Assembly (NCBI GenBank): GCA_000244995.1
Contig: CM001438.1
Span: 5,312,096-5,376,095, forward strand
DNA from: Burkholderiales bacterium JOSHI_001
GTDB taxonomy: Bacteria > Pseudomonadota > Gammaproteobacteria > Burkholderiales > Burkholderiaceae_C
Length of the DNA: 64,000 bases
Reading direction: 5' to 3'
The position numbers were made by a program, and so were the translations under genes. Positions 16,940-24,966 of the stretch are shown here, piece after piece. The stretch's first letter is position 1, and each line of letters begins with the position of its first letter. The notes under the pieces are model-generated. The model saw only the letters and a program-made list of their open reading frames with translations, was not told where the DNA came from and did no database searches.

Positions 16940-18673
16940 ATGTTTGATCGCCTGTCCATCGCCACCCGACTGTGGATACCCACGGTGTGCATGTCCGTCA
17001 CCCTGGTGCTGATGGGCACCGCGCTGGCGGTTCGCACCAGCACTTTGGCGCGCGAGTCCAACGAGCAGTTGCACCAGCAGCAGGAAAAGCTGGAGCTGTC
17101 GCTGGCCTGGGCCGGCCAGACCGACAGCAATGCCGCGCGTATGGTGGCCGTGATCGCCAGCGCCGACGCCACCCTGGAAGCGCAGTTGGGGCCCGACATG
17201 AAGGCCACCACGGCGCGCATCAGCGAGATGGCCGCCCAGCTGGAAGCCATGCCGCTGGACGCCACCGAGCGCCAGGCCCTGGCCCAGGCCGCCGAGCGCC
17301 GCAAGGACTACATCGCCGCGCGAGACGCGGCCCGCCAGCAGAAGCTCGGCGGGGACGCCAGCGGCGCCGCCGCCGCGCTGACCGACAAGGTGCGCCCGGC
17401 GCTGCAGCGCTACCTGGAGGCGCAGCGACATTTCGTGAAGGTGCAGCAGGCCCGCTCGGACGCGCTGCGCGAAGACGTGACCGCCCAGCGCATGCGCTCG
17501 GTCTGGGGTGCCGTGGGCGCCATGGTGCTGATGATCAGCCTGTTGACGGCCACCACGGCGAGTGCGGTGCGCACCATCCGCCAGCCCCTGCGCGGCCTGG
17601 TGAAGGTGGCCGAACGCATCGGCCGCGGCGACCTGAGCGTGGAGGTGGAATTGCGGCGCCACGACGAGGTGGGCGAACTCGAACGGGCATTGGCCGGCAT
17701 GCGCGACTCGCTGCGCGGCATCGTGGGCCAGGTGCGCGATTCGGCGTCTTCCATCCAGCTGGCCAGCGGCGAAGTGGCCGCCGGCAACCAGGACCTGAGC
17801 CAGCGCACCGAACAGGCCGCGGGCCAGCTGCAGCAGACCGCCAGTTCGATGGAGCAGCTCACCGGCCATGTGCGCCACAGCGCCCAATCGGCGGCGCAGG
17901 CCGACCAGCTGGCCGCTTCGGCCAGTGCAGCGGCACAGCGCGGCGGCCAGGTGGTGGACCAGGTGGTCAGCACCATGAACGAGATCCAGGCCAGCTCGCG
18001 CAAGATCAGCGACATCATCGGCACCATCGACGGCATCGCCTTCCAGACCAACATCCTGGCGCTGAACGCGGCGGTGGAAGCCGCCCGCGCGGGTGAACAG
18101 GGCCGCGGCTTCGCCGTGGTGGCCAGCGAAGTGCGCAGCCTGGCGCAGCGCAGCGCCGGTGCAGCGCGCGAAATCAAGGCGCTGATCGGCGCCAGCGTGG
18201 AGAAGGTGGATAGCGGCGTGGTGCTGGTGCGCCAGGCCGGCAGCACCATGAGCGACATCGTCACCAGCGTGCAGCGTGTCACCGACACCATCGGCGAGAT
18301 CAGCGCCGCCACGTCGGAACAAAGCCAGGGCATCGGCGAGATCGGCGGCGCCATCAGCGGCCTGGACCAGATGACGCAGCAGAACGCCGCGCTGGTGGAA
18401 CAGGGTGCCGCGGCGGCCGAATCACTGAAGGACCAGGCGAAGCGCCTGGCCAGCGTGGTCAGCACCTTCCGGCTGCAGGCCGGCGACTCCCACGCGCCCA
18501 GCGCCATCCAGGTCGAGCCGGCCGCCCGTGCGCCGGCCTCGGCACCCCGCCCGGCGCCCGCGCCGGCACCGCGCGCCCCCGCGGCCCCTTCGGCGGCGCG
18601 GCCCGCCCCGCCGGTGCTCACCGACGCAGTGGCCACCGCCGGTGGCGGCCACGGCGACTGGGAAACCTTCTGA
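16940..18673 (+). CDS. methyl-accepting chemotaxis protein, four-helix-bundle sensor
   Basis: 577 aa. TM1 at about 10-30, a periplasmic helical region at 31-185, TM2 at about 190-212, a HAMP domain (RQPLRGLVKVAERIGRGDL), then the cytoplasmic coiled coil and conserved tip. The tail is Ala/Pro-rich and ends in GDWETF, the same CheR/CheB tether type as the first receptor. The signalling half is nearly identical to that of the first receptor at both protein and DNA level, while the sensor domains differ, consistent with tandem duplication followed by sensor divergence or gene conversion. Last gene of the chemotaxis operon. No cheR or cheB is in the window. Confidence 0.95.
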   Translation: MFDRLSIATRLWIPTVCMSVTLVLMGTALAVRTSTLARESNEQLHQQQEKLELSLAWAGQTDSNAARMVAVIASADATLEAQLGPDMKATTARISEMAAQLEAMPLDATERQALAQAAERRKDYIAARDAARQQKLGGDASGAAAALTDKVRPALQRYLEAQRHFVKVQQARSDALREDVTAQRMRSVWGAVGAMVLMISLLTATTASAVRTIRQPLRGLVKVAERIGRGDLSVEVELRRHDEVGELERALAGMRDSLRGIVGQVRDSASSIQLASGEVAAGNQDLSQRTEQAAGQLQQTASSMEQLTGHVRHSAQSAAQADQLAASASAAAQRGGQVVDQVVSTMNEIQASSRKISDIIGTIDGIAFQTNILALNAAVEAARAGEQGRGFAVVASEVRSLAQRSAGAAREIKALIGASVEKVDSGVVLVRQAGSTMSDIVTSVQRVTDTIGEISAATSEQSQGIGEIGGAISGLDQMTQQNAALVEQGAAAAESLKDQAKRLASVVSTFRLQAGDSHAPSAIQVEPAARAPASAPRPAPAPAPRAPAAPSAARPAPPVLTDAVATAGGGHGDWETF

Positions 18674-18695
18674 TCGACCCGCGGCGCCGCGAGGC

Positions 18696-21257
18696 CTAGA
18701 CCTCGCCCGCGCGACGCAGGGTCTGCATCACCGGCCGGCGCAGCACCTCGCGCAGGCCCAGGGCACCCGCGGCCCAGGCGAGCAACGCGCCGCCCGTCGC
18801 GCTGGCCAGCGGCACCCAGGCCGGGGCGGTCCAGCTGAACTCGAACACCTGGCGCGCCAACAACCAGCCCACCGCCAGTGCGGCCACGCCCGCCAGCGCC
18901 CCGGCCAAGGCGCCCACCCCCAGCAATTCGGTGCGCTGCACCTGCCGCAGCAAGCTGCCGCCGGCGCCCAGGGCGCGCATCACCGCGTACTCGCGCGAGC
19001 GCGCCTCGCGCGTGGCGGTGACGGCGGCAAACAGCACCGCCAGCCCCGCCGCCAGCGTGAAGCCGAACAGGTACTCCACCGCCCGGATCACCTGGTCCAG
19101 CACGCGCTGCACCTGGGCGATGGACGCGCTGACGTCCACGGATGTGATGTTGGGGAATTCACGCGCCAGTGCGCGGTCGAAGCCCGGCACCGCCTTGTCG
19201 TCCGGGGCCCGGAAGGCGCTGATGTAGCTGATGGGCACGCCGTCCAGCCTGGAGGTCGGGAACATGACGAAGAAGTTCACCCGCATCGAGCCCCAGTCCA
19301 CCTTGCGCAGGCTGGTCACGCGGCCTTCGCGCGCGGTGCCGGCCATGTCAAACCTCAGGCGGTCGCCCAGCTTCAGGCCCAGGGTCTGCGCCAGGCCTTC
19401 TTCCACGCTCAACGCGTCAGCCTCTTCGGCCGCCCAGGCCCCGGCCACCACGGTGTTGTGCGGCGGGTTCGCGCCGGCGTGGCTCAAGTTGAACTCGCGG
19501 TCCACCAGGCGCTTGGCGCGCTCGTTGCTGAAGCTGGCTTCGTTCACCTCCTTGCCGTTCACCGCCACCAGCCGGCCGCGCACCATCGGAAACCAGTCGT
19601 AGTGGGCCACACCGGCCGCGCGCAGCCGGTCCTGGAAGGCCGTGCCCTGCTCGGGCTGCAGGTTGATGACAAAGCGGTTGGGCGCGTCCGGCGGCGTGGC
19701 CGCGCGCCAGCTGGCGATGAGGTCGGTGCGCAGCAGCACCAGCAGGGTCAGCGCCAGCAGGCCGACGCCCAGCGCGCTGACCTGCAGCACCGCATAGGCC
19801 GGGCGTGCCGCCAACTGGCGCGTGGCCAGCACCAGCCACCGCGGCGCGCGGCTGCGCGGCACCCAGGCTTTCAGGGTCCGCACCCCCACCCAGGCCAGCA
19901 GGGCGAAAAAGCCCGACGCGACGGCGAAACCGCCCACCGCCAGCGCGCCGAGTTGCCAGTCCGACGCGGCGGCCACCATCAGCGCGGCGAAGCCCGCGAG
20001 GGCCGCCAACAGCACCATGGCCGACGCGGCGCGGATGGCGCCCAGGTCGCGCCGCAGCACGCGCAGCGGCGGCACCCGCGCCAGTTGCAGCACCGGCGGC
20101 AGGCCGAAGGCCGCCAGCAGCGTGGCGCCCACGCCCAGGCCGAACAGCGCGGGCATCGGCCCGGGGGGCGGCAGTTGCGCGTTCACCAGGCCGGCCAGCA
20201 AGGCCACGAAGCCGAAGTGCACCGCCCAGCCCAGCACCAGGCCACCCAGGCTGCCCAGCAGGCCCACGCCGGCGAATTCCAGTGCATAGGCCCAGGCGAT
20301 GGCACGCTGCGGCGCGCCCAGCACGCGCAGCACGGCGCAGTCGTCCAGGCGACGCTGCGCGAAGTCACGCGCTGCAATGGCCACTGCCACCGCCGCCAGC
20401 AGCGCCGCCAGCAGGGCCACCAGGTTCAGGAATTTCTCGCCCCGGGCCAGGGTCTGGCGCATTTCGGGCCGGCCGCTCTCCAGAGACTCGACCCGCAGCC
20501 CGCGCCAGCCGGCCGTGGCCTGTCGCTGTTCCACGGTCTTCACGAAACGGGCGACCGCGGCGTCGAGACCGGGCGGCGCGGCCACGGCCAGGCGGTAGGT
20601 CACGCGGCTGGCCGGCTGCACCAGGCCGGTGGTGGGCAGGTCGGCGTCGTTCAGCATGACGCGCGGCGCGAAGCTGGAAAAGCCTGCGCCGCGGTCGGGT
20701 TCCAGCACGATGACGCGGTCCAGCAGCAGCCGCGCGTCGCCCAGCAGCAGGGTGTCGCCGAGCGTCAGGCCCAGCGCGTCCAGCAGCCCGGCATCCACCC
20801 ACACCCGGCCCGGCGCGGGCACTGCCACCAGGTCGGCCTGCGCCCCGGCAGCGTCGCGCAGGCGCAGGCTGCCGCGCAGCGGGTAGCCGGCGCTCACCGC
20901 CTTCACCGCCGCCAGGCGCACCGCGCCGCCCTTGTCGTCCGGCGCGCGCGCCATGCTGGGAAAGCCGGCGCTGCTGGCCAGCTGCAGGCCCAGGCTGCGC
21001 GCCAGCTGGCGCACCTCGTCCGGGGCCGGCTGGTCGCTGGCCACGACGGCGTCGCCGCCCAGCAGGGCGCGGGCGTCGCGCGCCAGGCCGCGGTTCAGGC
21101 GGTCGGCAAAAAAGCCCACCGCGGTGAGCGCAGCCACCGCCAGCAGCACGGCCAGCAGCAGCAGGCGAAGTTCGCCGGCGCGCAGGTCGCGCCGGGTCTG
21201 GCGCCAGGCCAGGGCCAGGGCCGACACCGGCAAGGCCAAAGAAGGAACAGGGCTCAT
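18696..21257 (-). CDS. FtsX/YbbP-type ABC transporter permease
   Basis: 853 aa, with ten or so predicted membrane helices arranged as two FtsX-like blocks. A first helix (ELRLLLLAVLLAVAALTAVGF) is followed by a periplasmic domain, then a central four-helix block, a second periplasmic domain (GTAFQDRLRAAGVAHYDWFP) and a terminal three-helix FtsX block (EYAVMRALGAGGSLLRQVQRTELLG). This matches YbbP, the permease of the YbbA-YbbP export system often found beside the tesA esterase. Neither an ATPase nor tesA is adjacent here, so it must pair with an ATPase encoded elsewhere, or has lost its partner. It is convergent with the chemotaxis operon. Confidence 0.88.
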   Translation of the reverse strand: MSPVPSLALPVSALALAWRQTRRDLRAGELRLLLLAVLLAVAALTAVGFFADRLNRGLARDARALLGGDAVVASDQPAPDEVRQLARSLGLQLASSAGFPSMARAPDDKGGAVRLAAVKAVSAGYPLRGSLRLRDAAGAQADLVAVPAPGRVWVDAGLLDALGLTLGDTLLLGDARLLLDRVIVLEPDRGAGFSSFAPRVMLNDADLPTTGLVQPASRVTYRLAVAAPPGLDAAVARFVKTVEQRQATAGWRGLRVESLESGRPEMRQTLARGEKFLNLVALLAALLAAVAVAIAARDFAQRRLDDCAVLRVLGAPQRAIAWAYALEFAGVGLLGSLGGLVLGWAVHFGFVALLAGLVNAQLPPPGPMPALFGLGVGATLLAAFGLPPVLQLARVPPLRVLRRDLGAIRAASAMVLLAALAGFAALMVAAASDWQLGALAVGGFAVASGFFALLAWVGVRTLKAWVPRSRAPRWLVLATRQLAARPAYAVLQVSALGVGLLALTLLVLLRTDLIASWRAATPPDAPNRFVINLQPEQGTAFQDRLRAAGVAHYDWFPMVRGRLVAVNGKEVNEASFSNERAKRLVDREFNLSHAGANPPHNTVVAGAWAAEEADALSVEEGLAQTLGLKLGDRLRFDMAGTAREGRVTSLRKVDWGSMRVNFFVMFPTSRLDGVPISYISAFRAPDDKAVPGFDRALAREFPNITSVDVSASIAQVQRVLDQVIRAVEYLFGFTLAAGLAVLFAAVTATREARSREYAVMRALGAGGSLLRQVQRTELLGVGALAGALAGVAALAVGWLLARQVFEFSWTAPAWVPLASATGGALLAWAAGALGLREVLRRPVMQTLRRAGEV

Positions 21258-21436
21258 GAGCGGGCCATGCTAGCCCACACCCCCCGGCCAGCTGGCAGCA
21301 GGGGCCACTGCCAAGCCGTTCACGAAATGCCCCAAACGGCGTAAACGATAAAACTAAATGTTGCGCAGCAGCTGCCGAAAACCCGGGAGAAGGGCCGCAT
21401 GCCGGGTGCACCGGGCCTTCCCACCCGGAGAACGCC

Positions 21437-21850
21437 ATGAACGAACCCACCCAGCTGCTGTACACCAGTGTGGCCAGGCCCGACCTGGACGAGGCGGAGC
21501 TGGCCCGCGTGATTGAACAGTCGGCGCCCTGGAACCGCAGCAGCGGCGTGGCCGGTGCCGTGTTGCTGCACGGCGGGCGCCTGCTGCAGGTGCTGGAGGG
21601 CCCGGCGCATGCGGTGCAGGGCTGCTTCCGGCGGCTGTCGGCCGACACGCGCCATGAGCAGGTGACGCTGCTGCAGATGGGCCCGCTGCCCGAGCCCCGC
21701 TTCGAGCCCGGCCGCACGCGCCTGGCGCGGGTGCACCCGGCCTTCGCGGAGTCGGTGAGTGAGGTCATCGCGCAGCTGCTGCAGCGCCCGGACGCGGTGA
21801 ACGTGGAAGCCGCACTGCGCCTGCTGCGCAACCTGGCGCCTGGCGGCTGA
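21437..21850 (+). CDS. BLUF-domain blue-light photoreceptor
   Basis: 137 aa, a stand-alone BLUF domain (residues 5-97) with a short helical C-terminus. The flavin-photocycle residues are in place by alignment to AppA: Y9 (LLYTSVA), N33 (PWNRSSGVAG) and Q51 (LLQVLEGP). A GGAGAA ribosome site precedes the ATG. Such short BLUF proteins bind FAD and act through a protein partner rather than a fused output domain; no partner is obvious in the neighbourhood. Transcribed away from the FtsX-type permease with 179 bases between starts. Confidence 0.92.
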   Translation: MNEPTQLLYTSVARPDLDEAELARVIEQSAPWNRSSGVAGAVLLHGGRLLQVLEGPAHAVQGCFRRLSADTRHEQVTLLQMGPLPEPRFEPGRTRLARVHPAFAESVSEVIAQLLQRPDAVNVEAALRLLRNLAPGG

Positions 21851-21950
21851 CGGCTGACGGCGCAGGACCCGGCTTCAAGGCCGCGCCGCCTGAACGCGGC
21901 ATTCGAATCCCTGCAACCGCGGCGGCGTGCAGGGCCGCTTCAATGGCGGC

Positions 21951-22784
21951 ATGAACTCCCCCCTGCCCGCCCTGTTCCTGTCCCACGGCTCGCCGATGAC
22001 GGCGCTGGAAACCACGCCGGCCACCGCGTTCATGCAAAGCCTGGGCAACACCATCGACACCCGCTTTGGCCGCCCGAGGGCCATCGTGGCGGTGTCGGCC
22101 CACACCCTGACGCGTGAACCGGTGCTGCTGGCCGCACCGCGCCACGAAGCCATCTACGACTTCGGCGGCTTCCCCGACGCGCTGTACCGGCTGCGCTACG
22201 ACGCGCCCGGCGCGCCCGACCTGGCGCCACGCGTGGCGCAGCTGCTCGGCGACGCCGGCCTGCCGGTGCACACGGTGGCCGAGGGCGGCTTGGACCACGG
22301 CATCTGGACCCCGCTGCGATTCGCCTACCCGCAGGCCGACCTGCCCGTCCTGCCGCTGGGCTTTTCGCCGCGGGCCACGCCCGCCGCGCTGTTCGCGCTG
22401 GGCCGTGCCCTGGCGCCGCTGGCCGACGAGGGCGTGCTGGTGCTCACCAGCGGCAGCATCACGCACAACCTGGGGCTGCTGTCGCGCTTCACGGTGGCGG
22501 GCAATTCCGACAAGGACGAACGGCCTGAAAGCCGCGCCTTCCGCGACTGGTTCGTGCAACGCAGCGCCGCGCGCGATTGGCCCGCGCTGCTGGACTACCG
22601 CGCCCAGGCCCCGCACGCCCAGCTGATGCACCCCACCGACGAGCACCTGCTGCCCTGGTACGTGGCCGCGGGCGTGGGCGGCGAGGACAGCGCACCGCTG
22701 CGCCTGCACGACAGCAGCGCCTATGGCGCGCTGGGCATGGACGCTTACGGCTTCGGGGCCGCAGCCAAGCAATTGCTGAACTGA
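21951..22784 (+). CDS. ygiD: YgiD-type 4,5-DOPA extradiol dioxygenase (LigB family)
   Basis: 277 aa from the ATG at 21951 (a start eight codons earlier is possible; neither has a strong ribosome site). It belongs to the class III extradiol ring-cleavage dioxygenases (LigB superfamily). Expected iron ligands are visible: LFLSHGSPM (first His), VSAHTL, GGLDHGIWTPL and GSITHNLG. YgiD cleaves catechols such as L-DOPA at the 4,5 position using non-haem iron; the physiological substrate in bacteria is usually unknown. Length is typical (about 260-275 aa). It faces the BMP-type gene across a hairpin-rich repeat. Confidence 0.9.
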   Translation: MNSPLPALFLSHGSPMTALETTPATAFMQSLGNTIDTRFGRPRAIVAVSAHTLTREPVLLAAPRHEAIYDFGGFPDALYRLRYDAPGAPDLAPRVAQLLGDAGLPVHTVAEGGLDHGIWTPLRFAYPQADLPVLPLGFSPRATPAALFALGRALAPLADEGVLVLTSGSITHNLGLLSRFTVAGNSDKDERPESRAFRDWFVQRSAARDWPALLDYRAQAPHAQLMHPTDEHLLPWYVAAGVGGEDSAPLRLHDSSAYGALGMDAYGFGAAAKQLLN

Positions 22785-22820
22785 GCCATGGCCAAGCAGC
22801 CGCCGCGGATCCGGCTCTGC

Positions 22821-22877
22821 CGGGCCGCCAGCGGCGCCCCCTCGAGGGGGCAGCACCGAAGGTGCTCCGGGGGTGGG
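22821..22877. repeat. GC-rich modular hairpin element, copy 1
   Basis: The 93 bases between convergent genes contain a perfect 16-base palindrome GCCCCCTCGAGGGGGC (22836-22851) followed directly by AGCACC-GAA-GGTGCT (22852-22866) and then a G-rich end CCGGGGGTGGGT touching the stop of the leftward gene. The same order of modules recurs at 39830-39909 with a different second hairpin. It probably acts as a bidirectional terminator and looks like a dispersed repeat. Confidence 0.6.
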
Positions 22878-23987
22878 TCACACCCTGGCCTGAACGCCCT
22901 GGACGAACCAGTCCATCGCGGCGATCTGCGCATCGTCCAGCGCGCCCTGCGCCAGGCGCACCGCGCCGCTGCTGTCCAACAGGCGGCCCGAGAAGGGCTG
23001 GAAGCGGCCGGCCTCGATCCCGGCTTGCAGCCGCGCCAGCTCGGCGCGTTCGGCCGCGGGCAGTTGGTCCGACAGGGCGCTGAGCTGCACGAAGCCTTCG
23101 CGCATGTTGCCCCACACCGGCTGGGCGCGCCAGCGGCCGTCCAGCACCGCCAGCGCCCTTTGCGTGTAGTACCCGCCCCAGTGGTGGGTCACCGCCGCCA
23201 GCTGCGCGCTGGGTGCGAAGCGCCGCATGTCGCTTTGGTAGGCCAGCAGGTGCACGCCTTTTTCCTGCGCCACCAGCGGTACCGCGGGCGAGCCGCTGTG
23301 GTTGGTGAGCACGTCCGCGCCCTGGTTCAGCAGGGCCAGCGCGGCTTCGCGCTCCTTGGCGGGATCGAACCAGGTGTTCAGCCAGGCCAGCTTCACCACC
23401 GCACGCGGGTTGGCCGCGCGCAGGCCCAGGGTGAAGGCGTTGATGCCCTGCACCACCTCGGGCACCGCGAAGCCGGCCACGTAGCCCGCCACGCCGCTTT
23501 GGCTGTGGCGCCCGGCCAGCCAGCCGGCCAGCCAGCGCGCTTCGTAGTAACGCGCGTTGTAGGTGTTCAGGTTCGGGGCGGTCTTGTAGCCGCCGGCGTG
23601 CTCGAACTTCACCTCGTGGAAGTCGGCCGCCACGCGCAGCGCCGGCTCCAGGTAGCCGAAGCTGGTGGCAAAGATGAGGCCGTGGCCCTGGCGCGCCAGG
23701 TCGCGCAGCACGCGTTCGGCGTCCGGGCCTTCGGCCACGCTTTCCACGACCGTGCTGCGCACGCGCGGGCCCAGCGCCTTCTCCATCGCCTGGCGGCCGA
23801 GGTCGTGCTGGAAGCTCCAGCCGGCCTGGCCCACGGGGCTGACGTAGACGAAGCCCACCTTCAGCACGTCGGCCGCGCGGGCGCTGCGTGGCAGCAGCGA
23901 TGACACAGGGAAGGCACACCCCAGGCCGATGGCGCGCAGCAGCGCCCGGCGCGCGGGCGCGGGCCCGCGGGTGAGGTTTTTGTACAT
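22878..23987 (-). CDS. BMP-family (PnrA-like) substrate-binding protein, second paralog
   Basis: 369 aa from the ATG at 23987, which has GAGGA just upstream; the ORF runs 16 codons further. BMP/Med family: purine-nucleoside-type binding proteins of ABC importers. Family signatures include VGFVYVSPVGQAGWSFQHD, IFATSFGYLEPAL, VKFEHAGGYKT and ADVLTNHSGSPAV. The N-terminus has twin arginines before the hydrophobic stretch (ARRALLRAIGLG) and no lipobox Cys, so it is probably exported by Tat or Sec to the periplasm as a soluble protein, unlike the lipoprotein paralog at 28095-29273. No permease or ATPase accompanies this copy; it may deliver a different purine to the same permeases (inference). Confidence 0.88.
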   Translation of the reverse strand: MYKNLTRGPAPARRALLRAIGLGCAFPVSSLLPRSARAADVLKVGFVYVSPVGQAGWSFQHDLGRQAMEKALGPRVRSTVVESVAEGPDAERVLRDLARQGHGLIFATSFGYLEPALRVAADFHEVKFEHAGGYKTAPNLNTYNARYYEARWLAGWLAGRHSQSGVAGYVAGFAVPEVVQGINAFTLGLRAANPRAVVKLAWLNTWFDPAKEREAALALLNQGADVLTNHSGSPAVPLVAQEKGVHLLAYQSDMRRFAPSAQLAAVTHHWGGYYTQRALAVLDGRWRAQPVWGNMREGFVQLSALSDQLPAAERAELARLQAGIEAGRFQPFSGRLLDSSGAVRLAQGALDDAQIAAMDWFVQGVQARV

Positions 23988-24080
23988 GGTTGTCCTCGAC
24001 ATGGCCACAAAACGAAACGCGGCCGGCTGTGGCACACCGGCCGCGAAGGAGCAGGAATTCTAGCTGGGAGGTGGCGCGCG

Positions 24081-24827
24081 TCAGCTGCGGCGCTTGCCGG
24101 TCCAGCCGCCTGCCATGCCCGGCGCCTGGCGCGCGGCGTGGTGGGCACGCAGCACGATCAGGCCGCCCTGCACGAACAGCGCGTTCAGCAGCCGCACTGC
24201 GCGCTCGGGTGTCATGCCGGGCCAGCGGGCGATGTCCCGCAGCGGCGCAATTTCAGTGCGCAGGCGCTCGAAGGTGGCGCCCACCGCACCCGACAGGCGC
24301 ACCGGGCCCAGCTGGAAATCGGGCGTCACGCGGTAGGCCGCGTGGCCACCGATCTCGTCGAACAGCCGCGCGCGCGGGCCCACCAGCGCCACCGACCACA
24401 GCAGCGGCGGCAGCGGCCGGTAGTGTTCCAGCGTGCCGACCCGTTCGGTGTAGGTGCTGCCGGGCGGGCGCAGGCCGGCGGCATCCACCTGCAGCAGCGC
24501 CAGGTCCAGGCCGCTGGCCAGCAGTTCGTCGGCCAGGGGGCGCGGGCAGTGATAGAGGCCGTCACGCGGGAACAAGGTGACGGGCCAGACCAGGTCCTGG
24601 TGCTTCAGCAGCAGCAGCGCGTTTTCGCGCTGGCGCATGCAGGCCGACATGACCGACAGGACGTCGCCACCCAGCGCGCGCTGTTCCATCTGCACCAGTT
24701 CGGACACCAGGGTGGTGGACAGGTTGGTGCTGGGCCCCAGGCCGGCGAACGCGCTGGGATTGCCTTCCTGGCGCTGGCGCTCGAAGGCACTGACATGCCA
24801 CAAGGTGGAGTGGTCCGGATCTCGCAT
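24081..24827 (-). CDS. conserved-looking protein of unknown function
   Basis: 248 aa. I do not recognise the family. Seen: no signal peptide or membrane helix, so cytoplasmic. A Ser/Thr/Leu-rich helix-like section (SELVQMEQRALGG...SACMRQREN) is followed by an alpha/beta-looking middle and a C-terminal segment, LRDIARWPGMTPERAVRLLNALFVQGGLIVLR, that reads like a winged-helix tail. It lies between adenine deaminase and the second BMP binding protein, all on the same strand, so it may belong to the purine group, but nothing in it proves that. Codon use is like the neighbours'. Confidence 0.7.
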   Translation of the reverse strand: MRDPDHSTLWHVSAFERQRQEGNPSAFAGLGPSTNLSTTLVSELVQMEQRALGGDVLSVMSACMRQRENALLLLKHQDLVWPVTLFPRDGLYHCPRPLADELLASGLDLALLQVDAAGLRPPGSTYTERVGTLEHYRPLPPLLWSVALVGPRARLFDEIGGHAAYRVTPDFQLGPVRLSGAVGATFERLRTEIAPLRDIARWPGMTPERAVRLLNALFVQGGLIVLRAHHAARQAPGMAGGWTGKRRS

Positions 24828-24966
24828 TGGCTGGCAACGTTTGACCTGCCCCCTGCGACGACCAAGTCACAGCGGGCCAGACAACGATGCTAACGCGCCA
24901 GTGTTGCGGCGCAAGCCTGTGCTGGTGCTTTGCATGTTGCTGCCAGGGGTCTGTGGTGCCGCGGCC

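Noticed and set aside
18528-21344. 938-codon open frame opposite the FtsX-type permease
   Set aside because: The minus-strand frame has proper membrane helices and FtsX motifs; this one is Gln/Arg/His-rich filler.
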